DNA from: Saururus chinensis | Taxonomy: Eukaryota; Streptophyta; Magnoliopsida; Piperales; Saururaceae | DNA: 64,000 bases | Direction: 5' to 3' | Assembly (NCBI GenBank): GCA_035235625.1 | Contig: CP141140.1 | Coordinates: 60,814,581-60,878,580 of the forward strand | Part shown: positions 24,577 through 36,715 of the stretch, piece after piece | Numbering within the stretch: the first letter of the stretch is position 1 | Layout of the letters: every line of letters begins with the position of its first letter | Program-made: the position numbers and the translations under genes | The notes under the pieces: generated by a model | What the model saw: the letters and a program-made list of their open reading frames with translations, nothing else | What the model was told of the DNA's origin: nothing | The model's database searches: none

Positions 24577-26240
24577 CCAACATTCAAAAGGAAATTTTTC
24601 AAGAAAACAACATACTTGAGGGCTGCCATCTCTTCTAAGATCTTCTAACTTTTTATTAAACAATGTCTTGGTTAGAGCACGTACACATTCTTTCAACTTG
24701 AACTCCATTCTATTACAAAAAACCAATGTTCTTTTTCTTAATTTATCCCTCAAATTATTCTTTAGATGATAAAGGCAATGGGTGTGATAAAAAGAAGTAA
24801 AGACATGCGTCATTGCTTCAATCAACCCCTTGTTATGATTAGAAACCATTACAATGTTACGAGAAGTCCCTAATATAACCTTTAATTGCATAAGAAACCA
24901 TGTCCAATTACTTAAATTTTCAAAATCAACAAGCGCACAAGCAATTGGAAAAATACATGATACATTAAAAAAAAACAATCAAAATTGAATAGAAAAAGGG
25001 AAATGCATATTGAAAAGTAAATATTTTTTTCTATGTAATAGATCATATTAAGTATAAAAGGAAAATATTAATTATATATAAAAAACATACCTTAATTTCT
25101 ATTTTTTTGCAGTAGTAGCCAATAAAATTCCTTTATAGTGACCATTTAAATGAGTCTCATCCAAAAGTAACATAGGGTGACAATACTCAAATCCATATAT
25201 GCAAGCATAAAAGGATACAAAGACCATCCTAAAATACCTAGTTGTAGGATATTTATTCAAAACCAAGAGACTACCTAGGTTAATTGTCATCGTTGAATTT
25301 ACTAATGGATACATTAAAAGACTTAGTATGGTCACCAAATAAATCATTTTTAACCTTATGAACACCCTTTCCAGCAACATCATATGAAATATATAAACCA
25401 TAAGTAGAATTAATTTGCTTTATAACATCGATTAGACGAATAAGAGGTTTGTCCCTAACATCACTCAAAAATTCCTTGCACAAAAATATTAGATATCATC
25501 CTTGAATTATTTTTTCTTCTAATCGTAAACTCACATGTATGAACATTATTCAATGCACAAATGTAAAAATAACTATTGACAACATCCTTTGTGGCATGAA
25601 CATGCCGATGGTAGCTATTATCTTCCTTGCAGTTACAATCAGCAAACACCCTAGTTTTGTCATTATAAACATACTTAAAATCAAAACTAAGTTCAATAGC
25701 AAATTGACTAAATTTATGTCTAAACTCTTTAGGTCCTCCCTCATATTTCTGCCAAATGTATTGAATGTTATTATGCCACTTTGCAGTCATAAGTATTTTA
25801 CCATTTTTTTTAGAAAAAACTACATCAAGAACTATTAAAATGATATTTAGAATAATGTTACTCTATTTGTTATTACTATCACTACTAAAATTTCTCGATT
25901 GCCTATCATGCGCACCAACCAACCTAAAAGAATCAATGACAAACACATTTACTCTCTTCGTACCAACAATAAAAGTAAGAGAAAATAAAATTTTCAAATC
26001 TAAATCATCTTGAAGTATACAATTTGAATGGTCGCCAATAGTGTAAGACAATCTAACAAATTCAATATTCAATTGTACCAATTTCTAACAAAGCATACTA
26101 ATCAAAACATCATAAGTTGTGGAGCTATCCACCCGAAGAATTAAAGTGTTTTTATCATGCTTGCACATGAAAAGAATGAAATATTCCATGAACCTACATA
26201 AAGTACAACATATATTTTAAAATTGAAACAAAAAGATAAA
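24095..26240 (-). pseudogene. MULE (MuDR-like) transposase pseudogene, main part
   Basis: Minus-strand segments read in MULE order. The N-terminal ubiquitin-like/MuDR region is at about 26,230-25,990 ('VRLSYTIGDHSNCILQDDLDL'). A zinc-binding DNA-contact region follows at 25,790-25,461 ('FADCNCKEDNSYHRHVHATK', 'YFYICALNNVHTCE'). The transposase core has the first catalytic Asp in 'LLLDETHLNGHYKG' (about 25,150), then 'DFENLSNWTWFL' and 'CLYHLKNNLRDKL' (about 24,900-24,750). The second catalytic region reads VSNHNKGL where VSDRN is usual, so Asp is lost. The tail includes 'RHLPITEMIDEIRKKLM' and 'FLCTHAVVAP', a SWIM-type zinc site. Stops, frameshifts and an (AT)39 run interrupt it. The C-terminus continues at 17,160-16,955. 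Family members cut and paste DNA; this copy cannot. Confidence 0.85.
24495..24572. repeat. (AT)39 microsatellite inside MULE coding sequence
   Basis: Seventy-eight bases of perfect AT repeat interrupt the transposase between 'FPFECW' and the 'RHLPITEM' block. It probably expanded after the gene lost function. Confidence 0.95.
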
Positions 26241-27184
26241 AAATAATAAACATTTCATTTCAACAACAAAAAAACATATATGGTTATAAAACAAATACAT
26301 GAGAGTATAAATGTTGAGAACAATGAAAAAAAGCAAATTACATGAGTTGGAATTAATCATCTTAGAAGTAGATTAAAACAGTTGGAACAAAATGTGTAAA
26401 CTAACTACATTGTAAATATTAATCATATAAGAAACAAATTAGAACGATTAGAATAATAACAATTAAGCCAAACATATGTAAAACAAAATCAAAGCAATTA
26501 CACCACAATATGTGAGAATTAACTTAACCAAAAAATTTTGCATAGAAAATTGATTTAGAAGCTCACTAACAAACATGTCATCAGCGTAGGACATGAGAAT
26601 TACCTTGGCCAGTAAAATGCACAAAGACAAAAGATAATTCTGAAACAAAAATGTGTTCAAGTGTAGAAATCGAACAAAATTCTTATCTCATAATCGAAGA
26701 AAATAATACAAAGTAATTGAAATTAAGATTGTTGGAAGAAGACAAATAAAACTAAGCACATATAAATTTTCCTCTTCAATCCTAACCAATTAGAGATAAA
26801 AATGTGATAAATACCTTGAGCAAAAAATCAAAATAGTTGCATATAGAAGTCTTGATTGGCTCCGGATAGATTGAAGATGAATGCAATAAAATTGCTGGAT
26901 ATGAGAAACAATATGGGGATTTAAGGTGGCAAATCTGTTCTCGCTTGACAAGAGGAACAATCAGCTTCTGCATGATTATGTAAAAGAATATGGTGATTTG
27001 TAAGAGGCTCAAAAAAGAGAAGAAGAGCAAAAGGGAGACTTCTTCTTGCTCTTCCAAAGCTACTGCTACAACTTCTACGATTACAACCTCAAGCACTCTT
27101 CAATTATTCTTGTTGCAGTCTAACGAGGTTGAAGAAGGGGAAGAATGTCGTGAAAGGGTGTCACATGAGGACGAAGGATGGTGC
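26241..27184. other. 5' flank of the MULE
   Basis: AT-rich to about 26,990, then more mixed up to the Athila-type insertion at 27,190. The right-hand continuation of this host sequence is at 34,731. I could not identify the MULE terminal inverted repeat. A 70-codon plus-strand frame (26,990-27,202) is rich in Ser, Thr, Lys and Glu and is not recognised. Confidence 0.4.
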
Positions 27185-27189
27185 ATATC

Positions 27190-28643
27190 TGATCGTTTAT
27201 AATTAAACCCTTTGCAAGTGTACAAGGTAATTGTACTAGGATAAGTATTTAAGGGTTGTCGAACCTCAGGGACGGATGGGTTATTACTAAATCTAAAGAG
27301 GAATTTACTGATTAAAAACTAAAACAAACTTAAACTTAAATTAAGCAAAAGAAAGAAATCAACTAGTTTAAAAGCAAGAGATTAATATGATGGAATTTAC
27401 TTAGGAAATTGAATCCACTATAAAACCATAACAATTCCTTAACTTCTAATATAAATCTAGTGTGAATATGAACAAGTATTCTCAGCTACAAACTAGAATT
27501 ACTTCAAAAAGAATCATTAATTAACTTCCATGGCATGAACTATCTTCGACAATAGCACGAATCATCTACTCTAAACTAGCTATAGGCATGACCCGTCTAA
27601 TCTTAGTATAACTCATCTAAGTCATTAATTATCTGAACATTAAAACTATTGTATAACCATCTCATCTAAATCACAGAAATTAGAATCGATGCAAATATCA
27701 AAACCATATGAATCTATCATCTACAAGACAATAAATCAACATAGACTTGAATAAACATGAGAAACTCTTCCATTAAAAAAAGAAATCCTTATCATACAAT
27801 TGTCATCATTCACAACTGAGATCTAAATTAAAAAGAAAAGAAATTGAAACTTATCTATAGCTTCATCAACTCCTAAGTAAAAGAAAAGTCTAGCCTTCCA
27901 TGGTAGAAGAAAGCACTTGAATCTCCATTAGAACCTTTGAATTCTCTTCCATCTTCTTCTTCTTTTTTCTCTTTCTAAAATCTACTGGAATCCCCCAATT
28001 TTAAACCAAATATGTCTTTTTATAGGCATAAGTTCCGTAGGAAGAAGTCCAATATGAAAAGGATTGAAATTTGGGTCAAACTAGGAAACTGCACGTTATG
28101 TCGATCGATCGCCCTACATGCCCGATCGATCGCTTGAACTGTATTTTTGTCTAAATTCACGTTATCCCGATCGATCGCCCTGCATGCCCGATTGATCGGT
28201 AAGTGACCCCGTTCGATTGGCTACAGTGTTTCTGCAATCTGGACAGTTTTCTTGGATAGTTCATATTCTGTTCATTAAGCTTTCCTTCGTGTCCATATTA
28301 ATTTCTAACTTGTTTATAACTCCAAAAAGTTGTCCAAATCACTTTAAAGCATGTGAAGACTATTTTTAATTATTTCAAACATCGTCCAAGTACTTCGATA
28401 AGCGCACTTTACCTACAAAACATAAAATATCATACTTTAGACATGTATAATGTAATTAAAATTCCAACTTGATTTAAATACATGTCTAAACAACTAATAA
28501 CTACAAAATCATTAATAATTAAACTAAAATACTAATATCTATCTTAATCTAAATAAACCATAACTAACTCTAAATTAACCTAATCTATACTAGCAAATAA
28601 GGTAAAAAGGCATATAAAATAGATATAGATTTCATACTTATCA
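27190..28643 (-). repeat. 3' LTR of the Athila-type element
   Basis: A 1,454-base copy ending TTATAAACGATCA and starting TGATAAGTATGAAATC on the minus strand. It contains two paired CGATCGATCG modules (28,102/28,123 and 28,168/28,189) and a third related site, GTTCGATTGGCTACAG, at 28,211. The last is missing from the 5' LTR, where about 20 bases between repeats have been lost. Confidence 0.95.
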
Positions 28644-28660
28644 AATACCCCCAAACCTAT
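28644..28660 (-). other. Polypurine tract
   Basis: Directly inside the 3' LTR the minus strand reads AGGTTTGGGGGTATT, in the position where plus-strand DNA synthesis is primed in LTR elements. The match to a purine-only tract is imperfect. Confidence 0.6.
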
Positions 28661-30400
28661 ATTTTGGTAGTCCTCGAGCAAAACAAAAATAAAATAAAAC
28701 AACTAATCTAAAAAAAATAAAAATAAATAAAAGCTACTTTCGTAGGGAATCACGATTGCATTTAGTGTATGCAACAAGCCTTTAAACCCCTAGGTGTCCC
28801 TAGTTGGACGAGTTGTGTCTCGTGAGGGTTTGCAGTAATAATACCCACAAACATCGAAACCTAAAAAAAATAAAACAAACAAACAAGAAAACAAAAATTT
28901 GAAAAACAATCTTCTCTTAAAAACACATAACTATTTTTAAAAAGAACCAACCACAAATACTTGAAACAAGTAAACAATTAAGATATGATCACTTTCAAGT
29001 AAGGAATAATCCATTTTATAACCCCATCTTAAAAATAATTGTGCAACTACATATATACATTTTAAAAACATAAAGTGTAGAAACTTTGTAGTCATATGAT
29101 TTCATTCTTTATTAACAAGCATATCTTATGTGACCCATTAACCAAGCTCATTAAAGTTCACTAACTAAAAAAATATAACAATGACAATCTTTCATCTTTA
29201 ACATCTCATAATAAACCTTCATGTAATAGCCTTCAAATTAATTTCAGGGAATAAGAGCATAATATAGTTCAAAATATGACTTGTGCAATACTTAGTTCTA
29301 TTAAGCTTTCTAAATAGTCCATGTAACAAGCGTTAGGCCAGTGTCCCTAATCCAGTTGGCTCAAGGCACTAGGTGTTGAAACACCCCTCAGGCTTAATAA
29401 CTCGAACTATAAAGGCTACAGAACCAAGCAAGTCATAAAAGAATTTATCTCAACTTTTCACCTTTTGACGCGATCCCTTATACTTGCCTAGGCACAAGGT
29501 CCGGTTACCCAGTAAAAGAGAAACAAACTTTTTTTTTTCATCATTTTTTTTCAATCTATCTAATTTTTTTCCAACTTTTTTTTTCATTCTTTTTTTTTCT
29601 ATACACACTTATCCCATTTTTTTTTTCAAATAAAAGCTAAGCATAAAGATCTATCATAAAATATTAAAAATTACTCAATTGCCAAGTTTTCAAAAATATA
29701 TGCTTAGTTAAAGATATCCCACTAAGATTACAAGTAATAAATCATAAAATTATATTCCTACAAGTTTCAAGTGTGTGAAATGTGATTTAAAAATATAAGC
29801 ACGATTATCCAAGATAATGAAAATAAAATAGAAATTACTCACTTAATCATTTTCATCACTTAATTAATTACTTGAACTTTCTTCATGAAATTGATCTCTT
29901 TAAAAACAGACATATACTTTTAAAAGAAAATAAGCGATAAAACCCACTTAAAAGAAAAGAAAAGAAAAATTAAAAAAAATACTCTAAAACATCCTAAAAA
30001 AATAAAGAAATATATCTTTCTACACCCCCAAACCTAAACTGAACATTGTCCTCAATGTTAAAGAAAATATATACTACAATGACAAGAATAAGTAAGAGAG
30101 GGAAAAGAAAGATATCACCTGAAAGCATAACTAATCCACTAATCTGAAAGTGAAGTACATAGGATTGGAGAAAAGAAATAAATATAAGTGATGAGCATTT
30201 CCCCAAACCTAAAGTATTATATCCCATAAAAGAAGAAAAACTATAATGAAAAAAAAACTGAGAAAATAAGTAAATAAAGCCTAAATGAAACAAAGAAAAT
30301 AAACAAAAGGAAAGAAAAAAATATCAAAAACATGGGTTGCCTCCCAAGAAGAGCTAAGTTTATTGTCTTTAGCCAGACATTGCCAACATTCGCAAATATA
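28661..30400 (-). other. Non-coding 3' region of the Athila-type element
   Basis: Between the protease stop and the polypurine tract lie 1.7 kb with no RT, RNase H, integrase or envelope-like frame. Just after the gag-protease stop, the minus strand carries CTTCTTGGGAGGCAACCCAT (about 30,350-30,331), which I recall as a conserved piece of Athila elements. A/T runs occur at 29,530-29,630. Confidence 0.65.
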
Positions 30401-32977
30401 TCAGGGTGGCTGGTAGATATTAGCATTAGCTCTTCTCTTAAGTCTCCAAAAAGATGATGTAGAAAAATTAGAAGGCACGACTTGATTATGGGCTGATGCT
30501 ACAAAAGATGGACCTCTATCATAAGCATCAAATCTAAAATTGTCTACCATAAAACATTCAGCATTAGAAGTTGCAGGCAAATGGTTAGACACATCAAAAA
30601 TATTTAGTTGCACTTTCATGTTCCCAAAAGTCATCTCCATTACCCCCGTCCTACAATTTATGCATGCATTAGCTGTGGCAAGGAATGGACGACCTAGAAT
30701 GATTGGAATCTGATATGTGGGGTTGGCACCGGTTTCCATATCTAAGACAATAAAATCAACAGGGAAAAAGAACCGATCAACCTTCACTAAGACATCCTCA
30801 ATGACTCCCCAAGGCTTACGCACAGAATGGTCGGCTAGTTGCAAAGTAACTGATGTAGGCTGCAATTCACCTAACCCTAGTTTCTCATACACCGAGTAAG
30901 GGAGTAGATTGACACTCGCACCAAGGTCAAGGAGGGCTCTATCGATGGAGTGATCACCTATGACACAAGAAATAATGGGTACTCCAGGGTCCTTATACTT
31001 AGGTGGGGTGTCAAACTTCAAAAGAGAGCTAACTTGTTCGGTGAGAAAGACCTTCTTAGACACATGGGTCTTCGATTTACGCTTTTGAGTGCATAGGTCT
31101 TTGAGGAACTTAGCATAAGCATGGACTTGCTTAATAGCTTCTAAGAGGGGGAGATTAATTTTGACTTGTTTAAAAGTCTGAAGAATATCATCCATCTTAG
31201 CTGTGTTTTTTCTAAATGGTGGGGCCATGTCAAGACACTGAGGAAAGGGTGCCCTAGGGATATAAGATCCATCAGAAGTGGTCTTAGACTGCGGCTCTGA
31301 GGAAGGGGAAGGAGATACAAACTCCTTCTCATGTGGTGCACTAACTTTTACTTGAGGTTTATTAGGGGCTGCCCCCTCTAACTCCTCACTCCTATCATTT
31401 GTCACTAGTGTCTCCCCAACACTCTTGTCAATAATCCTCCCACTCCTAAGGGTCATTATGGAATTAACTTGTTCATTAGAGGGAGGAGCTCCCGCTACCT
31501 GAAATTGACTTTTAGGGTTTGGTAGGGGTTGACGTGGCAACATCCCCATCTCTCTCTTGTTGATAACATTAGCTAGTTGTCCAATTTGGGCTTCTAACTT
31601 TGCTATAGATTGTGTGTGAGAGTGGAGGAGTTGGGATTGAGATTGAAGGCCTTGCAAGGCACTCAAGACCTTTTCTTCAAAACTTGGACTCCTATTGGGT
31701 TGGACATACGGAGGTTGTACTTGAGGTTGGTGGATATGGGCTGGTGGGACTTGGAATGGGGGCCTAAGGGGTTGGTTACCCATAACCCCTTGGTTTTGTG
31801 TCCGCCAAGAAAAGTTAGGATGATTCCTCCACCCAGGGTTATATGTATTTGAAAATGGATTGTTCTCAGCCCTAGGGAAGGATTGGGTGGCATTCACATA
31901 GTCTTGGACAAGCTCAGGAAATTGAGAGGCAGAGGGGCACTCAATGATAGTATGGGCTGGGCTAAGGCATATTGTGCATGCATCTTGAGTGAAGGGAGTG
32001 GGCTGATAGGTTGAAGTCATAAGAAGGTCCAGTTTCCTACTCAAAGTATCAACTTTAGAAGCAAGGTCTAATGGGTTTTTGACTTCATACAAGCCACCCC
32101 TAGAGGGGGCATTGTTTAAGGTAGATAATCCACTCTCATTTCTATTCAACGCAGAATGTTGAAGAGAATTTTCACTCAAGTCCTCAAAAAGTTTCCATGC
32201 CTCATTTTCATTTTTTAATAAGAAGGTACCCCCACAACTTGCATCAACAAGATGACGGTTTTGTTCAGTAAGACCCTCATAAAAACGTTGCACTAATTGC
32301 CACTTAGGGACAGCATGATGAGGACACCTCTTAAGAAGGTCCTTAAGTCTATCCCAACTCTCATGGAACTGTTTAGTGGGAAGTTGGGCAAAAGTGGTTA
32401 TGGCCTTTCTCATTTGGTTGGTCTTACCTATGGGGAAGTACTTTTTAAGGAACTCTTGTTGCATTTAGGCCCATGTTGTGATAGTGTTTGGCTCTAATGA
32501 GTGAAGTCATTCCTTAGCCTTATCTTTCAATGTGAAAGGGAAAAGGCGAAGTTTAACAGCCTCATTGGTTAAATTTGAGAGCTTAAAAGTTGTACATAGT
32601 TCTAAGAAGTCATCTAGGTGCCTATACGGGTTTTCATTATTAAGCCCATAAAAGGATAGAAGCATTTGAATGACATTGGGCTTAATTTCATAATTTTGAG
32701 CAGCAACTGCTGGCAACCTAATGCATGAAGGAGAGGTGTACTCATTGGGAGTGTAATACTCCCTTAGAGCTTTAAGTGGTGCATCTACTAACTGATGTTC
32801 AGCCATGATGGGACTAAAAGTAGTGTGGGAGGAGGAATTGTTAGGTGAGTTTGGGGGTGTAGGGATGTAGGTCGAGGGCAACTCAGCTCTCCTAGATGTC
32901 CGCTCAGGCTCAGGGTCAAATGGTACTAATCGGGGGAGTAAGGAGCGACGACCACACATACACCACAAACACACCAT
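30401..32977 (-). pseudogene. Athila gag-protease with two in-frame stops
   Basis: One frame of 859 codons on the minus strand with stops TGA (32,509-32,507) and TAA (32,467-32,465), 42 bases apart. Related gags have 'DKAKSWLQSLPPNSI..W' here, so the TGA replaces the Trp. Gag includes 'GTFLLKNENEAWKLFEDLSEN' in part and a CCHC knuckle, CTICLSPAHTIIEC (about 31,980-31,940). The aspartic protease follows with 'ALLDLGASVNLLPYSVYEKL' (active site about 30,925), 'LQLADHSV' and 'IILGRPFLATA'; DLGAS in place of D-T/S-G is normal for Athila. The frame ends 'ANANIYQPP' with no reverse transcriptase attached. Gag would form the particle and protease would cleave the polyprotein. The adjacent stops prevent full-length Gag unless read through. 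Confidence 0.9.
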
Positions 32978-33250
32978 ACAATTTTAAATGTAAAAAGGGG
33001 AATAACAAGCAAAAACTAACTAAAAATAAATCAAAATAAATAGAGAAAAAGATCTTGCAAACCGAAGAGAAGCACTATGCTTGGGATGTCCACTTGTGGC
33101 TACAAGTGTAGAGAGCACGATCTTCAACTCAGCCTACAAGATCAAATTAAAAGAAGGTAAGAAACTAAGAATTAACCTAAAAACTAAAGTAAACTGAATC
33201 TAAATTAGATAGAATTATCCTAATACTAATTTAGTAACAAATCAACACCA

Positions 33251-33268
33251 TCCCCAGCAACGGCGCCA
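33251..33268 (-). other. Primer-binding site, tRNA-Asp type
   Basis: The minus strand reads TGGCGCCGTTGCTGGGGA six bases inside the 5' LTR. It is the complement of the 3' end of plant tRNA-Asp apart from one position (usual form TGGCGCCGTTGCCGGGGA). This primer choice is typical of Athila elements. Confidence 0.9.
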
Positions 33269-33274
33269 AAAACT

Positions 33275-34725
33275 TGATCGTTTATAATTAAACCCTTTGC
33301 AAGTGTACAAGGTAATTGTACTAGGATAAGTATTTAAGGGTTGTCGAACCTCAGGGATGGATGGGTTATTACTAAATCTAAAGAGGAATTTGCTGATTAA
33401 AAACTAAAACAAACTTAAACTTAAATTAAGCAAAAGAAAGAAATCAACTAGTTTAAAAGCAAGAGATTAATATGATGGAATTTACTTAGGAAATTGAATC
33501 CACTATAAAACCATAACAATTCCTTAACTTCTAATCTAAATCTAGTGTGAATATGAACAAGTATTCTCAGCTACAAGCTAGAATTACTTCAAAAAGAATC
33601 ATTAATTAACTTCCATGGCATGAACTATCTTCGACAATAGCACGAATTATCTACACTAAACTAGCTATAGGCATGACCCGTCTAATCTTAGTATAACTCA
33701 TCCAAGTCATTAATTATCTGAACATTAAAACTATTAGAATCACAGAAATTAGAATCAATGCAAATATCAAAACCATATGAATCTATTATCTACAAGACAA
33801 TAAATCAACATAGACTTGAATAAACATGAGAAACTCTTCCATTAAAAAAAGAAATCCTTATCAAACTAGGAAAAGTCTAGCCTTCCATGGTAGAAGAAAT
33901 CCTTATTATCATTCACAACTGAGATCTAAATTAAAAAGAAAAGAAACTGAAACTTATCTATAGCTTCATCAACTCCTAAGTAAAAGAAAAGTCTAGCCTT
34001 CCATGGTAGAAGAAAGCACTTGAATCTTCATTAGAACCTTTGAATTCTCTTCCATCTTCTTCTTCCTTTTTCTCTTTCTAAAATCTACTGGAATCCCTCA
34101 ATTTTAAGCCAAATATGTCTTTTTATAGGCATAAGTTCCATAGGAAGAAGTCCAATATGAAAAGGATTGAAATTTGGGTCAAACTAGGAAACTGCACATT
34201 ATGTCGATCGATCGCCCTGCATGCCCGATCGATCTCTTGAACTGTATTTTTGTCTGAATTCACGTTATCCCGATCGATCGCCCTGCATGCCCGATCGATC
34301 GGCTACAATGTTTCTGCAATCTGGACAGTTTTCCTGGACAGTTCATATTCTGTTCATTAAGCTTTCCTTCGTGTCCATATTAATTTCTAACTTGTTTATA
34401 ATTCCGAAAAGTTGTCCAAATCACTTTAAAGCATGTGAAGACTATTTTTAATTATTTCAAACATCATCCAAATATTTCGATAAGCGCACTTTACCTACAA
34501 AACATAAAATATCATACTTTAGACATGTATAATGTAATTAAAATTCCAACTTGATTTAAATACATGTCTAAACAACTAATAACTACAAAATCATTAATAA
34601 TTAAACTAAAATACTAATATCTACCTTAATCTAAATAAACCATAACTAACTCTAAATTAACCTAATCTATACTAGCAAATAAGGTAAAAAGGCATATAAA
34701 ATAGATATAGATTTCATACTTATCA
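33275..34725 (-). repeat. 5' LTR of the Athila-type element
   Basis: A 1,451-base partner of the LTR at 27,190-28,643. Compared with it, this copy lacks about 20 bases near 33,737, carries an extra partial copy of 'aaaagtctagccttccatgg' near 33,870, and has lost the third palindrome site near 34,301. Paired CGATCGATCG modules lie at 34,205/34,226 and 34,271/34,292. Confidence 0.95.
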
Positions 34726-34730
34726 ATATC

Positions 34731-35690
34731 CAAGGGCGAAGATTTGTCTCCCTTTGTCTCAACGGAGGTGGCAGCCGCCGGCATGGAGCTCGATGGCTAC
34801 TCTCTAGCGAGAATGCCATCATCTGATCCGGAGCTCATTTGAGAAGTTCTCGCGAATTAGGCAACTGGGCGACCAAGTGTTTGTCTTCTATTTACAAATT
34901 AATTTTGGGGTTAAGGAGGCAGAATGACCCTCTCTTCACAATCATGATCATCTTCCCCCACAGCCAAGGAACTTAGAGATGCAGTTTCTGCTTTCATGGC
35001 GCAGATGATAATAACATTTAATGCAGTCATGTTTAGTTCTTGATTGTTGTAAACCCTACTTTAGTTATCTAATTATATGTAATGCATAATGCCTGTGGAG
35101 CACATGGCTCTGATGGTCTCTTCATCAATCGCCATTAATCACAACAGAACTGAGCAATCTGAGGAAGCCATTCGGCCATAAATGGAGGTTGCGTATGTCT
35201 CAGAGATGAATACCAATCTGGCTGAAGCCCGGGACAGGCTCAGACTTCCAGCTTCTAGATTTGGACTCTCCATGGACGACGATCTGGCCGCTTGCTTAAA
35301 ATCTTTGAGCTAGGCCAACACTTGGTCTCCAGCCAGGCCCAACACTTGCCTATTTGAGGCCCTGGTGTTCTATTAAAAGATGTGGTATATTTTGTTCAGT
35401 GGCATTGTTAGCTGTCATAAAATATGGGAAATTTTTGTTGTCCTCCCACTGATATCATCGGATGTTCTCCAATTTACATGAGCCATAATGTTTCACAGAG
35501 GGTTTCTCACACTCCAAATTAAAGAAGGGGCTAGTGTTTTAGATAAAGTAGAGAGGGAAGATATGAGGCCTGAGGAAGGCTTGGCTTGGGCCGAGAGGCT
35601 CCGATACTATGTTAAAAAATGAGAAGAGATATAGTGTCTTGTGTATATAGGACCGTATATATGACCTCATAACAGCAGGTTCTAGAACAT
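34731..35690. other. Intergenic, right flank of the Athila insertion
   Basis: Moderate GC, no recognised gene. It is the continuation of the sequence left of 27,185. Short open stretches such as the region around 35,160-35,320 look superficially codon-like but match no family I know. Confidence 0.45.
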
Positions 35691-36099
35691 ATTAAAATTT
35701 ATGTGGTTGGGTCGTAGTATCTCAAGTACAATAGTATGTAAAAGAATGATTGAAGTTTAAAATTTTAATTTAATTCTTTTAAGAAAAAGAATGTGCACTC
35801 CTAATTTTCATATTCAATCTTGGCCCCCAAATTTTATTATAAATAAAATTACAAGAGGTGTAAGAACATAAGTATCCTTATGTCATGTATTAACTTCTTT
35901 TTGTGATAAAAAATAATGTCATGAATGGGTAATTTTGAGTCAATTTAAGTCAAAATATTACATTACGAAGATGGAGCTAAAAGAAGAAGTAAATTTATGA
36001 CAAAAAAAAAACACGCACACACATCACACAAGTGAGACTAAAGAAAATAGGTATCGTAATTTTGAGGTTTAAACATAAGTGTCGGAAATAATAATAAAA

Positions 36100-36330
36100 T
36101 AAAATTTAGTTAATAATTTTTTAAAAATAATAGTATTTGCAATGCTTATATTAAATGTCACAAATGATATATGTTTTTTTATATTTATTTACTATTTGCG
36201 ACACTTTTAAAAAAATGTCGCAAATACTATTGCCTATTAGTTACACTTTTAAAAAAGTGCCTCTAATAGTAAAAAAAATAATTTTAAAAAATTATTGTAT
36301 TAGAGACACTTTTGATAATAATCCCAACAT
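36100..36330. repeat. TTTGCGACA-type CACTA-like subterminal repeats
   Basis: 'tatttgcgacactttt' and its inverse 'aaaaaatgtcgcaaata' alternate at about 20-30 base intervals. Such direct and inverted 10-15 base motifs are typical of the subterminal regions of plant CACTA transposons. A second, more diverged copy is at 37,780-38,010 as part of the larger duplication. No terminal CACTA could be placed. Confidence 0.45.
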
Positions 36331-36409
36331 AATAAACACATGGGAGGTCTTGGTATTTGAGATACCATAGGCACATAAGTGTTTTTATTGATCTACTCTA
36401 ACAATGAGC

Positions 36410-36715
36410 ACAACGTAAGGAATACATGGGAGCCCTTCATCTATGCAATCGACGGTGCACTTGCTAGTGCACATTAGTGCCAGTGGTAATGGTGCTAATG
36501 TGTATTGATGCTAATGTGCATTAGTATATGCGCCATAATCGTAATGATGAAGGGCTCACATGCATAAGGGAGCATGAAAAACTTTTCCCACAAGTACTAA
36601 CATGTGTTATCATTTGCCCCATCAATCTTAAGGATGAAGGGCACCCATGTGTTCTTTACACTAGGCTTATTATCAGAGCGAAGAATTAAAAATGTTTCCC
36701 TTACATAAGGCTTTG
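36410..36715. repeat. Dispersed fold-back repeat, best copy
   Basis: Inverted arms GGGAGCCCTTCATC (36,438) and GATGAAGGGCTCACATGC (about 36,546) bracket alternating 'gcacttgctagtgcac' and 'attagtgc' sequences. A second pair of arms, 'gatgaagggcacccatg', follows at about 36,632. Related copies are at 12,845, 38,045, 48,600 and, weaker, 9,700. Confidence 0.65.

Larger units (their letters stand above)
27190..34725 (-). mobile_element. Athila-type Ty3/Gypsy element, defective, 7.5 kb
   Basis: A complete insertion unit on the minus strand. The 5' LTR is 34,725-33,275, the primer-binding site 33,268-33,251, gag-protease 32,977-30,401, a non-coding 3' region, a purine tract, and the 3' LTR 28,643-27,190. 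The target duplication ATATC is at 27,185-27,189 and 34,726-34,730. The tRNA-Asp-type primer site, the gag sequence and the DLGAS protease site identify the Athila lineage of plant Gypsy elements. Reverse transcriptase, RNase H and integrase are missing entirely, so it would depend on another element for movement. The LTRs differ at only about 4 positions in their first 320 bases plus a few indels, which implies a fairly recent insertion. Confidence 0.95.
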
